From contig NW_023998455.1 of assembly GCF_014805625.2 (NCBI RefSeq), forward strand, positions 8,931,005 to 8,995,004: a DNA stretch of 64,000 nucleotides. Direction: 5' to 3'. The DNA comes from Glossina fuscipes. Taxonomy: Eukaryota; Arthropoda; Insecta; Diptera; Glossinidae. The notes beneath the pieces are model-generated. The model searched no databases and was not told the origin of the DNA. It saw nothing but the letters and a program-made list of their open reading frames with translations. Numbering within the stretch: position 1 is the first letter of the stretch; each line of letters begins with the position of its first letter. Of this stretch, positions 51,585 to 63,459 are shown one piece after another. The position numbers and the translations under genes are program-made.

Positions 51585-54500
51585 TTATCTAGGGGATATG
51601 GCGATTAATAATGCGGATTTTCTTCAACTGTGAGCACGTTTGGACGTAAATAATTTTATTATGTTCAAGGTAAATTTCGAAGCTCTGCATATGGAATTCT
51701 TGACTATATTTTAAACGTCACATTTATCAAATTTTGCGTACAGAAGACAATTGTCTGTACGGATCAGCAAATGGCCGCGAAATGTTGGACTGATTGCAGA
51801 ACACCAACCGCTTTGAAATAGCGCTCGAGCATAGCATGAAGTTAAAGCTAAGACAATCCTTGGCGAAAACATGTAGTCGGAATGGTTATATAATGGAATA
51901 AAAGACGGCACTACTACTTTTCGGCTTTATTTGCCAACTTTTTTTTTTCAAGACGACATCTGCTCCAATGGGTTCCAAGTGCTTCTGAGTAGAAGAGGAG
52001 AAAAACATCAAAGAACAGGAACATTGTATTTTTACATCGATGACGTAACTAGCAGCCAAATCGTATTTGGGCGACTTATCTGACAAGTACAGAAAAAGTG
52101 CATCATTTGTTTTCGAAACCGAAATTTCCTTAAAAGTTCTTCTTTGTGTCTTTATCAGTTAAAATAATCCGCATTATTAGTTGGTATACCACTTATATTA
52201 CATATGTATAATTTCAGTACACATGTACACACTATGAATGTTTGTATGTATGTAAATTTTTTTATAGTTTTGTGATTCCCATTTAACAAGAGAGAAAGGA
52301 TTGTATAAATTAATTTTGAAAACACGGATTAACGCATAAATATAACTGTACGTAAATACTCGTATGCAGACGTATTCGCCCAAACTGAACAAGTTTAACA
52401 CTAACATATATGGGATACACATTTAACTAGATACATAGAAGAATGCATGTACATACACCGATAAATTGTAAGGAAATCTACTATATTTTCATATCTGTAT
52501 TCATGACTATAGAGCATACAAGATCTAAGAAGAGAAACGAAGAACAAGTTAAAGATGACGAAAACAGAAGAAAAAAATAGTATTCACACCAATTAGACCG
52601 CAAAGAATTCAGTTTGAATTTTCTACATATATCTTCTTGACTGACGGAATGACTGACTACAACAACTAAAAATTGCTACTGCAAATAGGACTGCAATACG
52701 TTAAGTACTGCAGGCACTGTATGTCCGCATATACAAGCACAGCTCTTCATTCAGAAATTCAATTGAGAAAAGTCTCAGCAAAAATTCATGTCTTGTTTTA
52801 TGTTCGCTGACATAACGTTAAAGTTGTAAATTATGAGTTATTGGTGTACAAAGATTCTCTGATGTGTAAATGCAACGGTATATGTCATGTATCGTACCTA
52901 ATTGAATAGAAATGCTCGCTTGTACATATGTAAGCAAGCAAGAGCAATTATGCGTTCTTTCATGTAAGTATATGTACAAGGACAAGTAATTATTTATAGA
53001 GCTTTGTCAGTTTTCCTTTCACAGAGAGAATCGGCAACTACCACTACTCTTTTTCGACTGAAATACCGCTACTTGTCAACGCAAATAAAAGATAAAAGGT
53101 GGCACGTCTGAACTTGGATATTGGTGCAAGCGTACCACCACAGCCAACTTTACTTTTGATGCTTTCTCTTTTTAAATGTATTTAAAGTTATACGGTTCAA
53201 AAAACATTTTTCTTTGTTAGAGTGTTCCTTTTCAATTGCAACAAAGTCGCTCCCGTTTGATTATATGCAAATTTACAGTTGTCTAGTCGACAGTTTTTAA
53301 AGACAATTTATTTTGCACTTAAAAATTAAACGAAATAACATCTGACATAATCTCTATAACAGCTTCGGAGGACTCTACTTATTCCCTTCATATCTTATTC
53401 TATTTTGGGGGTCGTTCACATAGACAGCTCACCCGGGTAGCCAACATTTCTGATATAAAGTTTCTTATTGCGGCTTACACGGTCCTTGAAAGCGTAGAAT
53501 ACAAGTCTGGTTTGACTGAGATTTATTTTTGAGGAACGTGTGACGTGTACGAAGATATTTAATGCAAATCCATTTTTGCTTCCTTTCTCAATTTAAACTG
53601 TGCATAAGATTCACGCGCGTGTGTGCGACTTACATTTATTTGATTTTACATGCTCAGCACACATTTAGATGCATTCAATTGAAGTATCCATCAAAAAACT
53701 GTGTCTAGTATTTTAAGAAAGTTGCTTTCACTTACGATTCGTAGATTTTCTCTTATTTCGCCGTAATATTCCTATAGAAAGCAGTGGATTCTTTTTAATG
53801 ACAATACGCTCTTGAAAGCGTTTTTGAAAGAAATCCAAACTCTAAATAACACGCATAGGAAATGGTACACTATAAATACATGGTTCATCCCATAAAATGT
53901 ATACCATTTTGAACGGTATGGTGAAGAGAATCTATGCGATTATTATATATATTTCTATCTATGACGTGAAATGTCGAAGAAAGTTTATTTTAACGACTAG
54001 AATATCAAAAATTTTCTCCACTTGCGTGATGGGTACGCCAATAAAGGGTTACTCGTTCAGAGTGAAAATTTTAAGATGTCTTCTCTCTGTAAGGCGAATT
54101 GCATTTTTTCGAGAGAAGAAACCACATACGTAGATGTAACTCTTCACACGCGTATTAGTAAAACTCTCGAGCGTTCATAAATTATATGTACGTTATGGCG
54201 GCATAAATACCATCGGATTATCCTTCTCATCATCACAATATCAAAGTTGGTTTCTTCTCAACATTTAATGTGTCACTGTCACCACATAAGACTTGCAAAT
54301 CAGCCAATTCGATCCACCGCTTCAGAACTAAAAGATCATTTCCACTTTTTTAAGAGTTACCTTCTTCCGGAAGCCACTATGTAAACAAGGTACAGTGTGT
54401 AAACATTATTAAACATAAATATAGCAAAAAGTGCCATCACTCCGTAAAGCACAGATTGTGTGCAGAACACAACATTGTGTGAAGAATAATACAAATGATA

Positions 54501-55904
54501 TGCGTTATGCACGATACGATAGGCAGTCAACACAGAGATGATTATTACTTAATCGAAACCCAGCCGAACATAACTTTATTATCGACTATCTTTAGGATAT
54601 GAACTTGCAATCGCAATGAAATTTGTACACATTTTTTAGTGTACGCAGGTCGCATATTTCCCTTTCCAAGTGTGCATTTCTCTACTATTTTGAATGCATA
54701 CCGGTTGTCATTTAAATCTTTCACTTGGAATATCTAATTTCTAGTTAGTTGAGAATGTACGAGGGAAACTAGAGAGAGAATTGGAGAGAAAAGTAAAGGA
54801 ATGCCATAAAATCATTTTGTATACGCTTTCGTTTATTCAAACGCAAAACTTATTGTGCAAAGTAAATGTAATTCGGTGAAGAGTACAGTATATCCAAAAG
54901 ATTGTAATAAAATCTCATTAAAATCTTTAAAGTACATGTCTATAGCACATTTCATATTTGCATTATTAAATTTCGAATGCAAAATTTGTTTCACTTATCC
55001 GAAATTTGCTTTACTTTCTTTTATTATAACCAGCTTAGGTCACAATAAACAGCCCTCCAAGGACGCTTCAAATATTGATTAAATCGATTGGAAATGTTTA
55101 AACCTCGAGTCGCTCGATAAATTAAGATAAAACACATTTTGCTTTAACAGAGTTCAGCTCGGTTACAGAATCACGATTACGCTCAAGTTTCAGTTCATGG
55201 ATTACGCGTTACGCTTTAAAACAATTGGTCTTGGTCGGTTGCCTACATTGAACTGAAATCATTATTAAAATTCTCTCCTCTTACACTAAAGTACTAATAA
55301 GTAGTGGCCATTACAGTTATTATAGTACATGGAAGCGATGAGAGCGCTTATACATTATTAAGCTTATAAAGCTAAAGCATATGGACAGTGGCGTCAACTT
55401 CCGTGCCGCTTTAGATGTTTCCACTTCCAAGTCGAACGTACGCAAGCATTTCAAATTCTTTTCTTTCTCGTCTCACACTCTCTCTCTCCCTTCTTCCCGA
55501 CTAATTCCATGTTCGTGCGTATAAAGAAAATCGCTTGAGCCTGATCTGGCCGGTCAAATATAAAATAAGGAAAAAAATGTCCTCAGCTTAAATTTGAAAA
55601 TCAAATAATTTGAATACTTACCTATTAAACATTTTCCCTACTTTGCGGACAATATTTCACGAATTACTTATTAATTGAGTTGGATAATAATATTATATAT
55701 GAATTGCGTTTCTCAGGTCCTTAATGAGAGAGTCTCTCCATAACCAAAGCCCGCTTGTATCTTTGATGACTGAACATTTTTGTCTTTGCTAAACGATAAT
55801 GGTTAACAACAATTAATTTTCGAATCATAATGACTTTTTAAGGTTAAGAGCTAGTTTAAGTACCCCATAGGTAAATCACGCGTATTAAGCAATGTTGCTT
55901 TAAC

Positions 55905-56371
55905 AGACTTTAAAGAGTCCGATAATGAGAATAAGTGATAGACATTACTTTGATTAAATTTCTGTTGTGGTGTTCGAAGGTGCAACTGCGGATTATTATA
56001 TCGTCGGCAAACAAAAGTGCTTCTGAATTCAGTCCGGCTAGGGCCGTCATCAACATTCTTTGAAAGCTGTTTGATGATATTTTTAATCGCAACAATATTT
56101 AGGTATATTGATAACGTCCGTTTGAATTTGAGAATGCAGTTAGTGGTCGGAATTTGTAGTGTAGTGGCATCTGATGATGGCTTGAGTTTTTCAGGTCTAG
56201 TGTCGGAAAATATGCGGCTCTTCCTAATTTCTCTAGGGTACCTTCCGGTCTAGTTAGGGGAAATTCGTTTACTACTAATCTCGATTTCCTTGCACAATGT
56301 TTGTTGTTGTGTGTTTTGTCTGTTGTACTTAACTGTAATGTATTTACGAGTAAGTTTCGCCCGTGTGACAT
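55905..56371 (-). mobile_element. Ty3/gypsy (412/mdg1-like) reverse-transcriptase fossil
   Basis: One minus-strand frame, broken by a single TAA at 56096-56098, follows reverse-transcriptase motifs in order: KSRLVVNEFPLTRP, LGRAAYFPTLDL, HHQMPLH, FSNSNGRYQYT, then RLKISSNSFQRM and LLFADDIII, where the usual Y/F-x-DD catalytic box is kept as FADD. The LKI.NSFQRM wording is closer to the 412/mdg1 clade than to gypsy itself (inference). I see no gag, integrase or LTR, so it is a truncated fossil. Confidence 0.7.
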
Positions 56372-58569
56372 GTGGTAACGCTTTGAATTATTTCACAGTT
56401 TTCAAGCGGTTTTGTATTTATCGAGAAATTGTCAAATATTACTTCTATATGCTGGGTGTTGGGTATTTTTATATGTTTCGTCCCGTCTTTCGCTATTGTA
56501 ATGTTGGCTATAAATAAATATTCATGTTTGCTATTGTCTCGACCTGGCTGTTGTTGCGACGGCTTGCTATCGTTTACTTTTGCTGCTGTTACACCTACCT
56601 ACCCTAAATTTGATACTTGTCATTAGAGAAACAAGCTTCGAGCATATAAGTTACCAGAACTCTCAGATTACGATGATTTTGTGTAAATTTCTTTCCAAAA
56701 ATGACATTTTAAGGAGAAGTTTTTTGCAAATCTGAGCATAAACTTCGATGCGCCACAGTCTACTATACGACACATTAAAATATGCTGTATGATGATAAGC
56801 AAAACATGTGTTTTCCATATCAAGTTTTCTGTTTACTATAAGGATTTTTTTCACTTCGTGTGCAGTCACAAACAGACCTCGCATTAGCACAATGTGTAGG
56901 TGCCTTTCTTCTTGTTATGTTTCTTTTACATGAATATCTTGCGAATTGAATTTCCATGCACATAATATATGGAAAGCTTCATTTCTCTCCTTGAAAATAA
57001 AGGTAACACACGGCGAAGATGAAAGGAAAATTTTTACTGCCTTGAAGTTAGCGCAGTGTACATAGCCCACATTTTAGCGAAGACAAAAATCAAATAATAT
57101 ATAAGTAGTTCTCATAAGCCGGCTATTTAGGAAAATAGTAGAGGAAGCACATAACGATTTTAAAAACATAGGTTGAAGGATCACAATTTCACTCATTTCA
57201 GTTCAATAATAATTTTTTATATCAATTTATTGCGATTCTCCACACCCCCCTTGAGGCATTGCAACAAGCACGTTAGCGTTTATTTTAAATATCTGCTTCC
57301 CCAAGAATATTTGATTTACTCATTGTAATTATACTGCAATTACTTTAGGTACCATATTGTCTTTAAATGAAATGAGTTATAGGGCATAATCTTAGCATAT
57401 ACGCCGTCATAAACTGAATTTTTACGCGATATAAATAATGGGAAAGAAAAAGCAGGCAGTCAAGCGCACACGAACATTTTTGCCATAACATATATTCTAC
57501 TTGCCTATAGAATGTTCTGAATAAAATTGTACGCGATTCATATTTAGAAAGATGGCGACAGCTGAATAACATGCATGTAACTTCTTAAGCAAACGCATGG
57601 ACAAACGCGCTGCTATTGCAAACATATGCCCTTAACATATAATCGTAAACGTACATGCTGAAAAGAGACAAAAACAATATGTGCTTAAAATCGAACATTT
57701 CATTAGCAACATTGTTGGAAAATTTTGCCTTTAGGGTCTTGTGTATATGGAAAGGGCCACTTTTTGGAGAATTTCGAGATGATCGACCGGGACCAGGGTA
57801 ATGAAATTAGGTTTTTCTGATAGGTTTTAGCATTGCCTGCAGTCGGGTAATGTTTCTAGAAATGGTTATAATATGATTTTAACATTTAATTCTTTCAGTA
57901 TTTGTAACGTAGCATTGCATGAGATTTACTAGCAATAATTTAGCATTTTTGGCTTTGTGTTCGTAGCTAGCGGCGGCACACGTTTGCTAAGATTATTTAA
58001 TTTTAATACATATTTTACTTTATTGGTGTGTATTTTACAATAAATTGTAACTTAGCAAAGATATAAGCGTAACTTAGCAAAGCAAAGCGAAAGCGCGAGT
58101 CATAAAAAATATGGGTTATCTTGGTGGGCTATATAACTGACGAAGTGGTTATCGGTTGCCAAGCTTATGCATGTTTGCGATGGCTTAACGGTTCATTTGC
58201 AATTTGGTCCTGTACTCGTTGTGGGTGTGGCTCTATGCTAGTTGCGTACATGCCTTTCTTATTAATTTATATAAGATTTACTTTAAGAGTCACTTGAACT
58301 CGATTGTCAATTTGTTTTAGTTGTGTTTCACGTGTAAGTAGAATATAAAAAACACAATGAACAAAAATAAAATAGACAAACCACAAAAATGTTAAAATTG
58401 AATGCAGAAAACGCCACTTCTTGAAATCCGAGATAACTTAATTAGATCACCTAGTAACAGACCAAGAGATTAGAACCAGATGCTACTAAGTATGACATCA
58501 TAAAAAACTATACCACACCAACAAATACCGATGTCATTGTAAATAAAATTTCCTTTCCTTTACTTTTAG

Positions 58570-58673
58570 AATTCTCGCCGGCGTCATATCATAGAAGTCA
58601 CAAAGCGGAATGGGCGTTCGCTTCATTAACGGAGGCTGGAATCGGCAACCCAATGCTCAATTTAGAATGAAAG
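58570..58673 (+). other. Exon-like segment on the plus strand, unassigned
   Basis: A pyrimidine-rich acceptor (TTTCCTTTACTTTTAG, ending 58569) and a donor AAG|GTAAAG (58674) enclose 104 nt that are richer in G+C than their surroundings. One frame ends a possible protein (...AEWAFASLTEAGIGNPMLNL then TGA at 58668). Another opens with ATG at 58610 (MGVRFINGGWNRQPNAQF) and stays open to the donor. I recognise neither. It could be a first or last exon of a gene extending outside the part I can read, or chance. Confidence 0.25.
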
Positions 58674-59300
58674 GTAAAGATAAGCACATAAAAAATTAAA
58701 CACTAAAACATGTCTAAACAGTTTAAATAGAGCCTCCACTTTAGCAATTCCTCTAAAATTTTCGATACTGGTGCTAGCACCGTTCTTGTGAAGGGCAATT
58801 AGAAAGCACTCTTTCCGTTGCACAGAAAAGTATCCTTTTTTAAGACAAGAGACGAATAAGAGAGTGAAAAAAGTGAGACATATTTAAAAACATTTTTCAA
58901 AAAAACCAAAAATTTATTTGAAATGTTATATTATTCGCGTCAGCTCATCATTCATGGCATATATGACATATATGAACCAAAATTATTTAATTAATATGTT
59001 ATTTGCCGTCTCTTGCACTTGTTCTTCATTCATCTTCTTTTTCATCACGACCCATTTACTCTATTCCATGAGTTGTCTTTACATTTTTTTTTTCTGAAAT
59101 TCTTTAAATTAACAACTTAAGGGAATTGTTTTTACTTTGTTTTAATTTTGTCTTTACCAACATTTTATTTCAATTTAGTTCTAGAGGCGAAAGAATTCTT
59201 GCAAAATGAGGACTTTTCCCTGGAAGTAAATGCCTTTACTTATATTTGAATTTAATCCTTCGTTGTCTTGCTACTAAAATTTTCTCTAGTTCCGTTTCCT

Positions 59301-60272
59301 TCAAAACTTTTCAGCTTGCTTTTCGGTTTCGCCAGATGCAGTCGTATAGTTTTTAACGCATTCTAAGCCATGATGTTGCATTTTAAAGGCCGCCAATTGG
59401 GCGGCAAATTCAACCGCTTCCCGGATTGACATATTCCGGCTGATCAAACTATGTATAACAGCCGCAACAAACGTGGCACCTACACCGACCGCATCAAGTA
59501 TTTGTATCGGTGCTGGAGGCGGTATATAATAATGTTCATATTCTGCCGTAAGTACATGCACTCCATCATCTGCCCACGGACAGATTAAATGCGAATTGTG
59601 AAAGCACAAGTCTAGTTCACTATCTATTTTGTCTTCTCTCAATTGAAGAATCGATAACAATTCCCTTAACGAAAATACAGTTTCCTTAGGAGATTTCCAA
59701 CCGATATGTGAAGCAAAATGTCGACCAACAAACACTAAATCAGCTCGCATGGCTAGCGCCAATATATCGTAAGTGGGCTTAGCCAATTCTACAGATATTG
59801 TAATGTGTTCGGCATTTTCTTTATTATATCGTCTTACCGTATTTATCATCTGTGTTGTTTCCCAAGGACTTCTACCTTCAAAATGTATCCATTTATAATT
59901 TGTTAACTTTATGCGCTCTTTGAAATCTCTATAATTCAATGCCGGAGGATTCACACCTGAGCTATCGATTATGTTTTTCCTTCCATATTGGCAGGTGAAT
60001 ATCGAAGAATATGGCTGATGAATATCAAGTTGAGGGCAATTCTCAATAATTATACCATGTTCTTCGAAATCTTGCAGTAAAAATTTGTATGCCGTCCGTC
60101 CACTTAAAATGCCAAAGAATTCACTACAAGTGCCCAGCAGATGTAAAACTGTGCAATTGTTCGAGGCATTGCCACCACGTTGCCAATAGCCGTTGACTAT
60201 TCGGATATGGCCGTCGGTCGTTCCTCCACAGACATGCAAAATGTTTAATACGCACGTACCGACACAGAGCAC
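59301..60272 (-). CDS. Ketohexokinase-like PfkB sugar kinase, probably catalytically dead, start unresolved
   Basis: The frame resembles ketohexokinase (fructokinase) along its whole length. VLCVGTCVLN matches the first strand, WQRGGNASNNCTVLHLLG the sugar-binding loop, YKWIHFEGR and SVELAKP the core, and CPWADDGVHVL and VGVGATFVAAVI the ATP/anion-hole region. Ketohexokinase phosphorylates fructose at C1. Here the catalytic Asp of GAGD is Ala (codon at 59475-59477) and the fructose-binding Asp of the first strand is Asn (60243-60245). No in-frame ATG exists: the frame opens after a TAA near 60366 and the first codon shown is GTG. An ATG at 60296-60298 is one base out of frame across a six-A run (60288-60293). 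The length suits the family (about 300 residues). It is either an intact pseudokinase with an upstream exon or a decaying paralogue. Confidence 0.8.
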   Translation of the reverse strand: MLCVGTCVLNILHVCGGTTDGHIRIVNGYWQRGGNASNNCTVLHLLGTCSEFFGILSGRTAYKFLLQDFEEHGIIIENCPQLDIHQPYSSIFTCQYGRKNIIDSSGVNPPALNYRDFKERIKLTNYKWIHFEGRSPWETTQMINTVRRYNKENAEHITISVELAKPTYDILALAMRADLVFVGRHFASHIGWKSPKETVFSLRELLSILQLREDKIDSELDLCFHNSHLICPWADDGVHVLTAEYEHYYIPPPAPIQILDAVGVGATFVAAVIHSLISRNMSIREAVEFAAQLAAFKMQHHGLECVKNYTTASGETEKQAEKF

Positions 60273-62439
60273 CCGTTTGGGATCTTCTTTTTTGACATCC
60301 AGCTTTTCGTCTTTCCTTTGATTTTCTATTAACTTTATATTTTCTTTTTTTTCAGACGATTTTTACACCAATAATTTTTTATATATTATTTGAATAATTC
60401 TTTGGTTCTTCTTCGCATTTGAACAGTTGCAATACTACGTAAATGATTCTAAAAAATCGTTTTGAAACTTTACTTATCAACTGAATTGCTTGGCGAAAAT
60501 GATACCCTTCAAATTGTGCCGAGTGTAATGGCAAATAAAAGCACACTTCCTTAATTGGAGGAAGCTTATGAAAGTCCTTCAGAAGAGTTAAGGGCTGATT
60601 ACATGTTGGATCTGTAAGTGTTGTGCGGATGTAAGAATGAAGATTCAGTGAATCTATTTTAAGCCAAATAAGGAAAAGGAGAAGTTCCTTGGAGTTATTA
60701 ACTGTTGGCATATACTATGACGTACTAGAAAAGAAGTGAAACGTTTACGTCCACTTTACTAATCAATTTGGAGACGCGATACCTGTCAGACTACTTGGCG
60801 GACTATGGAAAAGTCTCCAGAAAAAAGAGTAGAAGCTCTGCGCGATAAAGCTCTGAAATATTCATAACAATCTTAAGGGTTGATACAATTGTATACGTTT
60901 TGCATAATAAATGTTGTATGCTCTCTAATGTTACCATTACTTGATTGCGTGATAATGGAAAAATAATAAATGCTTAAGATTCATTAATTGTTCTTATTAT
61001 CTTTAGGGGTACGGAATTTTGGACTGCGATAGCTTTCAAATTTGAGACAATTTAAAAATGTGTAAATTTTAATTATCCAGAGCTTGTTTGTTTTTCTGGA
61101 GCATGGGCTTGATGTGCACATTACAGGTATCGTAAACTTATGTATTATAGACTGAGCACTGAGCATATGAACGTGAAGATAATAGCATTGCTTTAAATGT
61201 TAAAACACATGTGTTTAGAGCAGATACATTTATAAGTGTGTAAGCATTATTTAAGTGAGTGGCAAACAGAAAATCCGAAAACAAACGTGTTGTGTTGCTT
61301 TTGCCTTGCAAGCAATTCTGGCAAATGTGTGAACGACTATTCACATGTGTTCAATATATCTGACAATGTCAAATATATGTTTCGTCTCTTTGCGTATAAG
61401 CGAACAGAAGCAAACTTTGCCGTTTTCGAAAAGTTTGCTTGCCAAATTTCTCTGGAAGTTGTTGGCTTACTCCAAGTTACTTAGTTCTCCGCTCATTGGC
61501 AACTAACATGATGATGCGAACATTTTTTTGAAAGTACAAGTGGGTGTTACCCTTGGCAAACCGACAGGAACAATACGCTTGCAACTTTTGGTTACAACAA
61601 AAATATTACGGAGATCTAAGCAATGAAGTCACTTCGATTTCACGAGTAACGGCTACTTGCAATCAATCGATCAAACTCTCAATTTAGCACTTAAATAAAA
61701 GATCCTAGAAACCAGTTTTTCGGTCAAACCAAAAAAAAAGATAGGAATTTTTTGCATTTTCGGCTTTCGCGGCTTATATGTGGTGATTATTTTTCAAAAG
61801 AGATATCCCCAAGGTTCAACGTAGATATGTGCGGGTGTACGCGTAACCCTACGGGTTCAGCGCTACACAAACCAAAACCTTCCACAGACGCACCATTCCA
61901 TCGCACCAACTATTTGTTCAACCTTGGCGTTCTAGGTCATCACTAACGCAACACGTTTCACTCCTCAAATGATTGCAAGCATGATTGGATTTCTTGCGGT
62001 CAAGAGTGCTGTTGCAACAAATACCATAAATGCAGCCCAGACAAGTACAGAAAAAAAAAGTGAGACGCTGTTGTGAACGCATTGAAACCGTGTGGATTAC
62101 TCACTACAGAATCCGATGCGACAATTTTTCTTATTGAATTTTAGTGAAATGCATTTCAATTGCACGATTATTGCTATTAGTGAAGGAGAGTTGGATCAGC
62201 AGATTAAAAACTGTTTTCCAAAATATTAAACTTTTGTAACCGTTGGGTTAACCATCTTCCAGAGATTGTAAGGATTGCTACCACATCTGGTACATCAGTC
62301 ACGTTGTTAGGGAACCACTATTAAATTTGCTTTAAAATACGCTTACACTAAATGCCCTTTTTTGCTAATTACGCACATTGTTAGCAAAATACATCGCGTA
62401 ATGACAGATGCTCATAGACATAATCTTTTTTATGACAGA

Positions 62440-62680
62440 TAGAGTTAGGCCTTGTTCCACTCGCCACAACTGTGGTACTCGTATAAAAACCGGCTTATCC
62501 CATCCTAAATCTTCATGTAACATACTGATGAATGATATTTGCAAGATTTCAGCTAATTCTTGCAACTTCACTTTTCGATTCTCAAAAAACATTTGTAAAG
62601 ATCTCTTTGACGTCTTCTGGTGTGAGTGCTTCTTTTGGGCGTCTACAGTTTCCGCTGCGTCGAACATTAACACCAGCAAA
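62440..62680 (-). mobile_element. Mariner transposase fragment (DNA-binding region)
   Basis: Minus-strand frame with FFENRKVKLQELAEILQISF and MLHEDLGWDKPVFIRVPQLW, matching the second helix-turn-helix and linker of mariner transposases (ENRKVKLxEIAExLxIS, then a LHEDLGM.K....WVP.L pattern). The catalytic domain is not seen, and the frame loses similarity after VEQGLT. It is an old, inactive piece. Confidence 0.65.
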
Positions 62681-62928
62681 TAATCAGAAAAAATGTTGCT
62701 TTAGACAGAGAAGAGTTGCCGTCACATAGCTGAAGCTAATCATGTATTTTAACGGTATTTTTTCTATTGCTTTGAAAATAAGAAGAGAACATCACCAGGC
62801 CGACTGTAATAAAATTTTGGTCGTCGTTGTTAGAGGGTTGGACATTTCTAGAAATAATATGAATTTTTTTGTTAAGGATGAAATCTTTGTCGCAATCTCA
62901 GAAATTATCGAAGGAATTGTCTTATATC

Positions 62929-63459
62929 CTACATTTGAGTTTGTAATGTAGTAGAAGTTAATGAAGAAAAAATAAGTCCTAAATAATAAGAAGTGGGAAA
63001 ATTACATTCGGCTCTAACCGCATCGTTCGTAATCAGCATCAATTTTCGTACAGACGCTGTAGAATCCTCCGTAGCTGGAAATCTATATAACTCTGTCTGC
63101 TGCAGATTACGGGCAAATGAGGAAAACAATTTTTTTGCGTTTGAGGAACGACGTTTTCTTACTTTATATTGTACTGTTGATCCCCACACACGAAAGCTAC
63201 AATTTTTACGGCCAAGAGAATGTTTACCACAGACAATACATGAACGGAAAAACTGACATACATTATGCTTTCTATAAAGTTTCCTTATGGATTTTGCAAA
63301 CATTTCAACAAAGTGACTATGCCCACATCCTTCAATAGTGGATATAAAAATCAAACAATACACATCAATGACAACACACGTACTTATCGATTTAAGAGTA
63401 ATGGCCGAAAGAGCGAGCAAATATAAAATCAACTGTAACTGTATAAAATTCTCATACAT
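62929..63459 (-). other. Unrecognised open frame of 176 codons
   Basis: An ATG-started frame longer than chance frames nearby. It has a hydrophobic N-terminal stretch (residues about 6-45) followed by a basic region with two Cys-x-x-Cys-like cysteines (SCIVCGKH) and a KVRKRRSSNAKK patch. I recognise no domain. It may be a chance frame, part of an unmodelled gene or a transposon remnant. Neighbouring sequence contains a mariner fragment at 62440-62680. Confidence 0.2.

Larger units (their letters stand above)
43876..59300. other. Gene-poor intergenic region
   Basis: Upstream of the IFT88 X-box I find only microsatellites, one interspersed repeat copy, two deleted mariners, one reverse-transcriptase fossil and the exon-like segment at 58.6 kb. 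Open frames elsewhere are short and AT-driven. Confidence 0.55.

Noticed and set aside
51711..52086. Minus-strand frames next to the deleted mariner
   Set aside because: They lie outside the inverted repeats and do not match a transposase I know.
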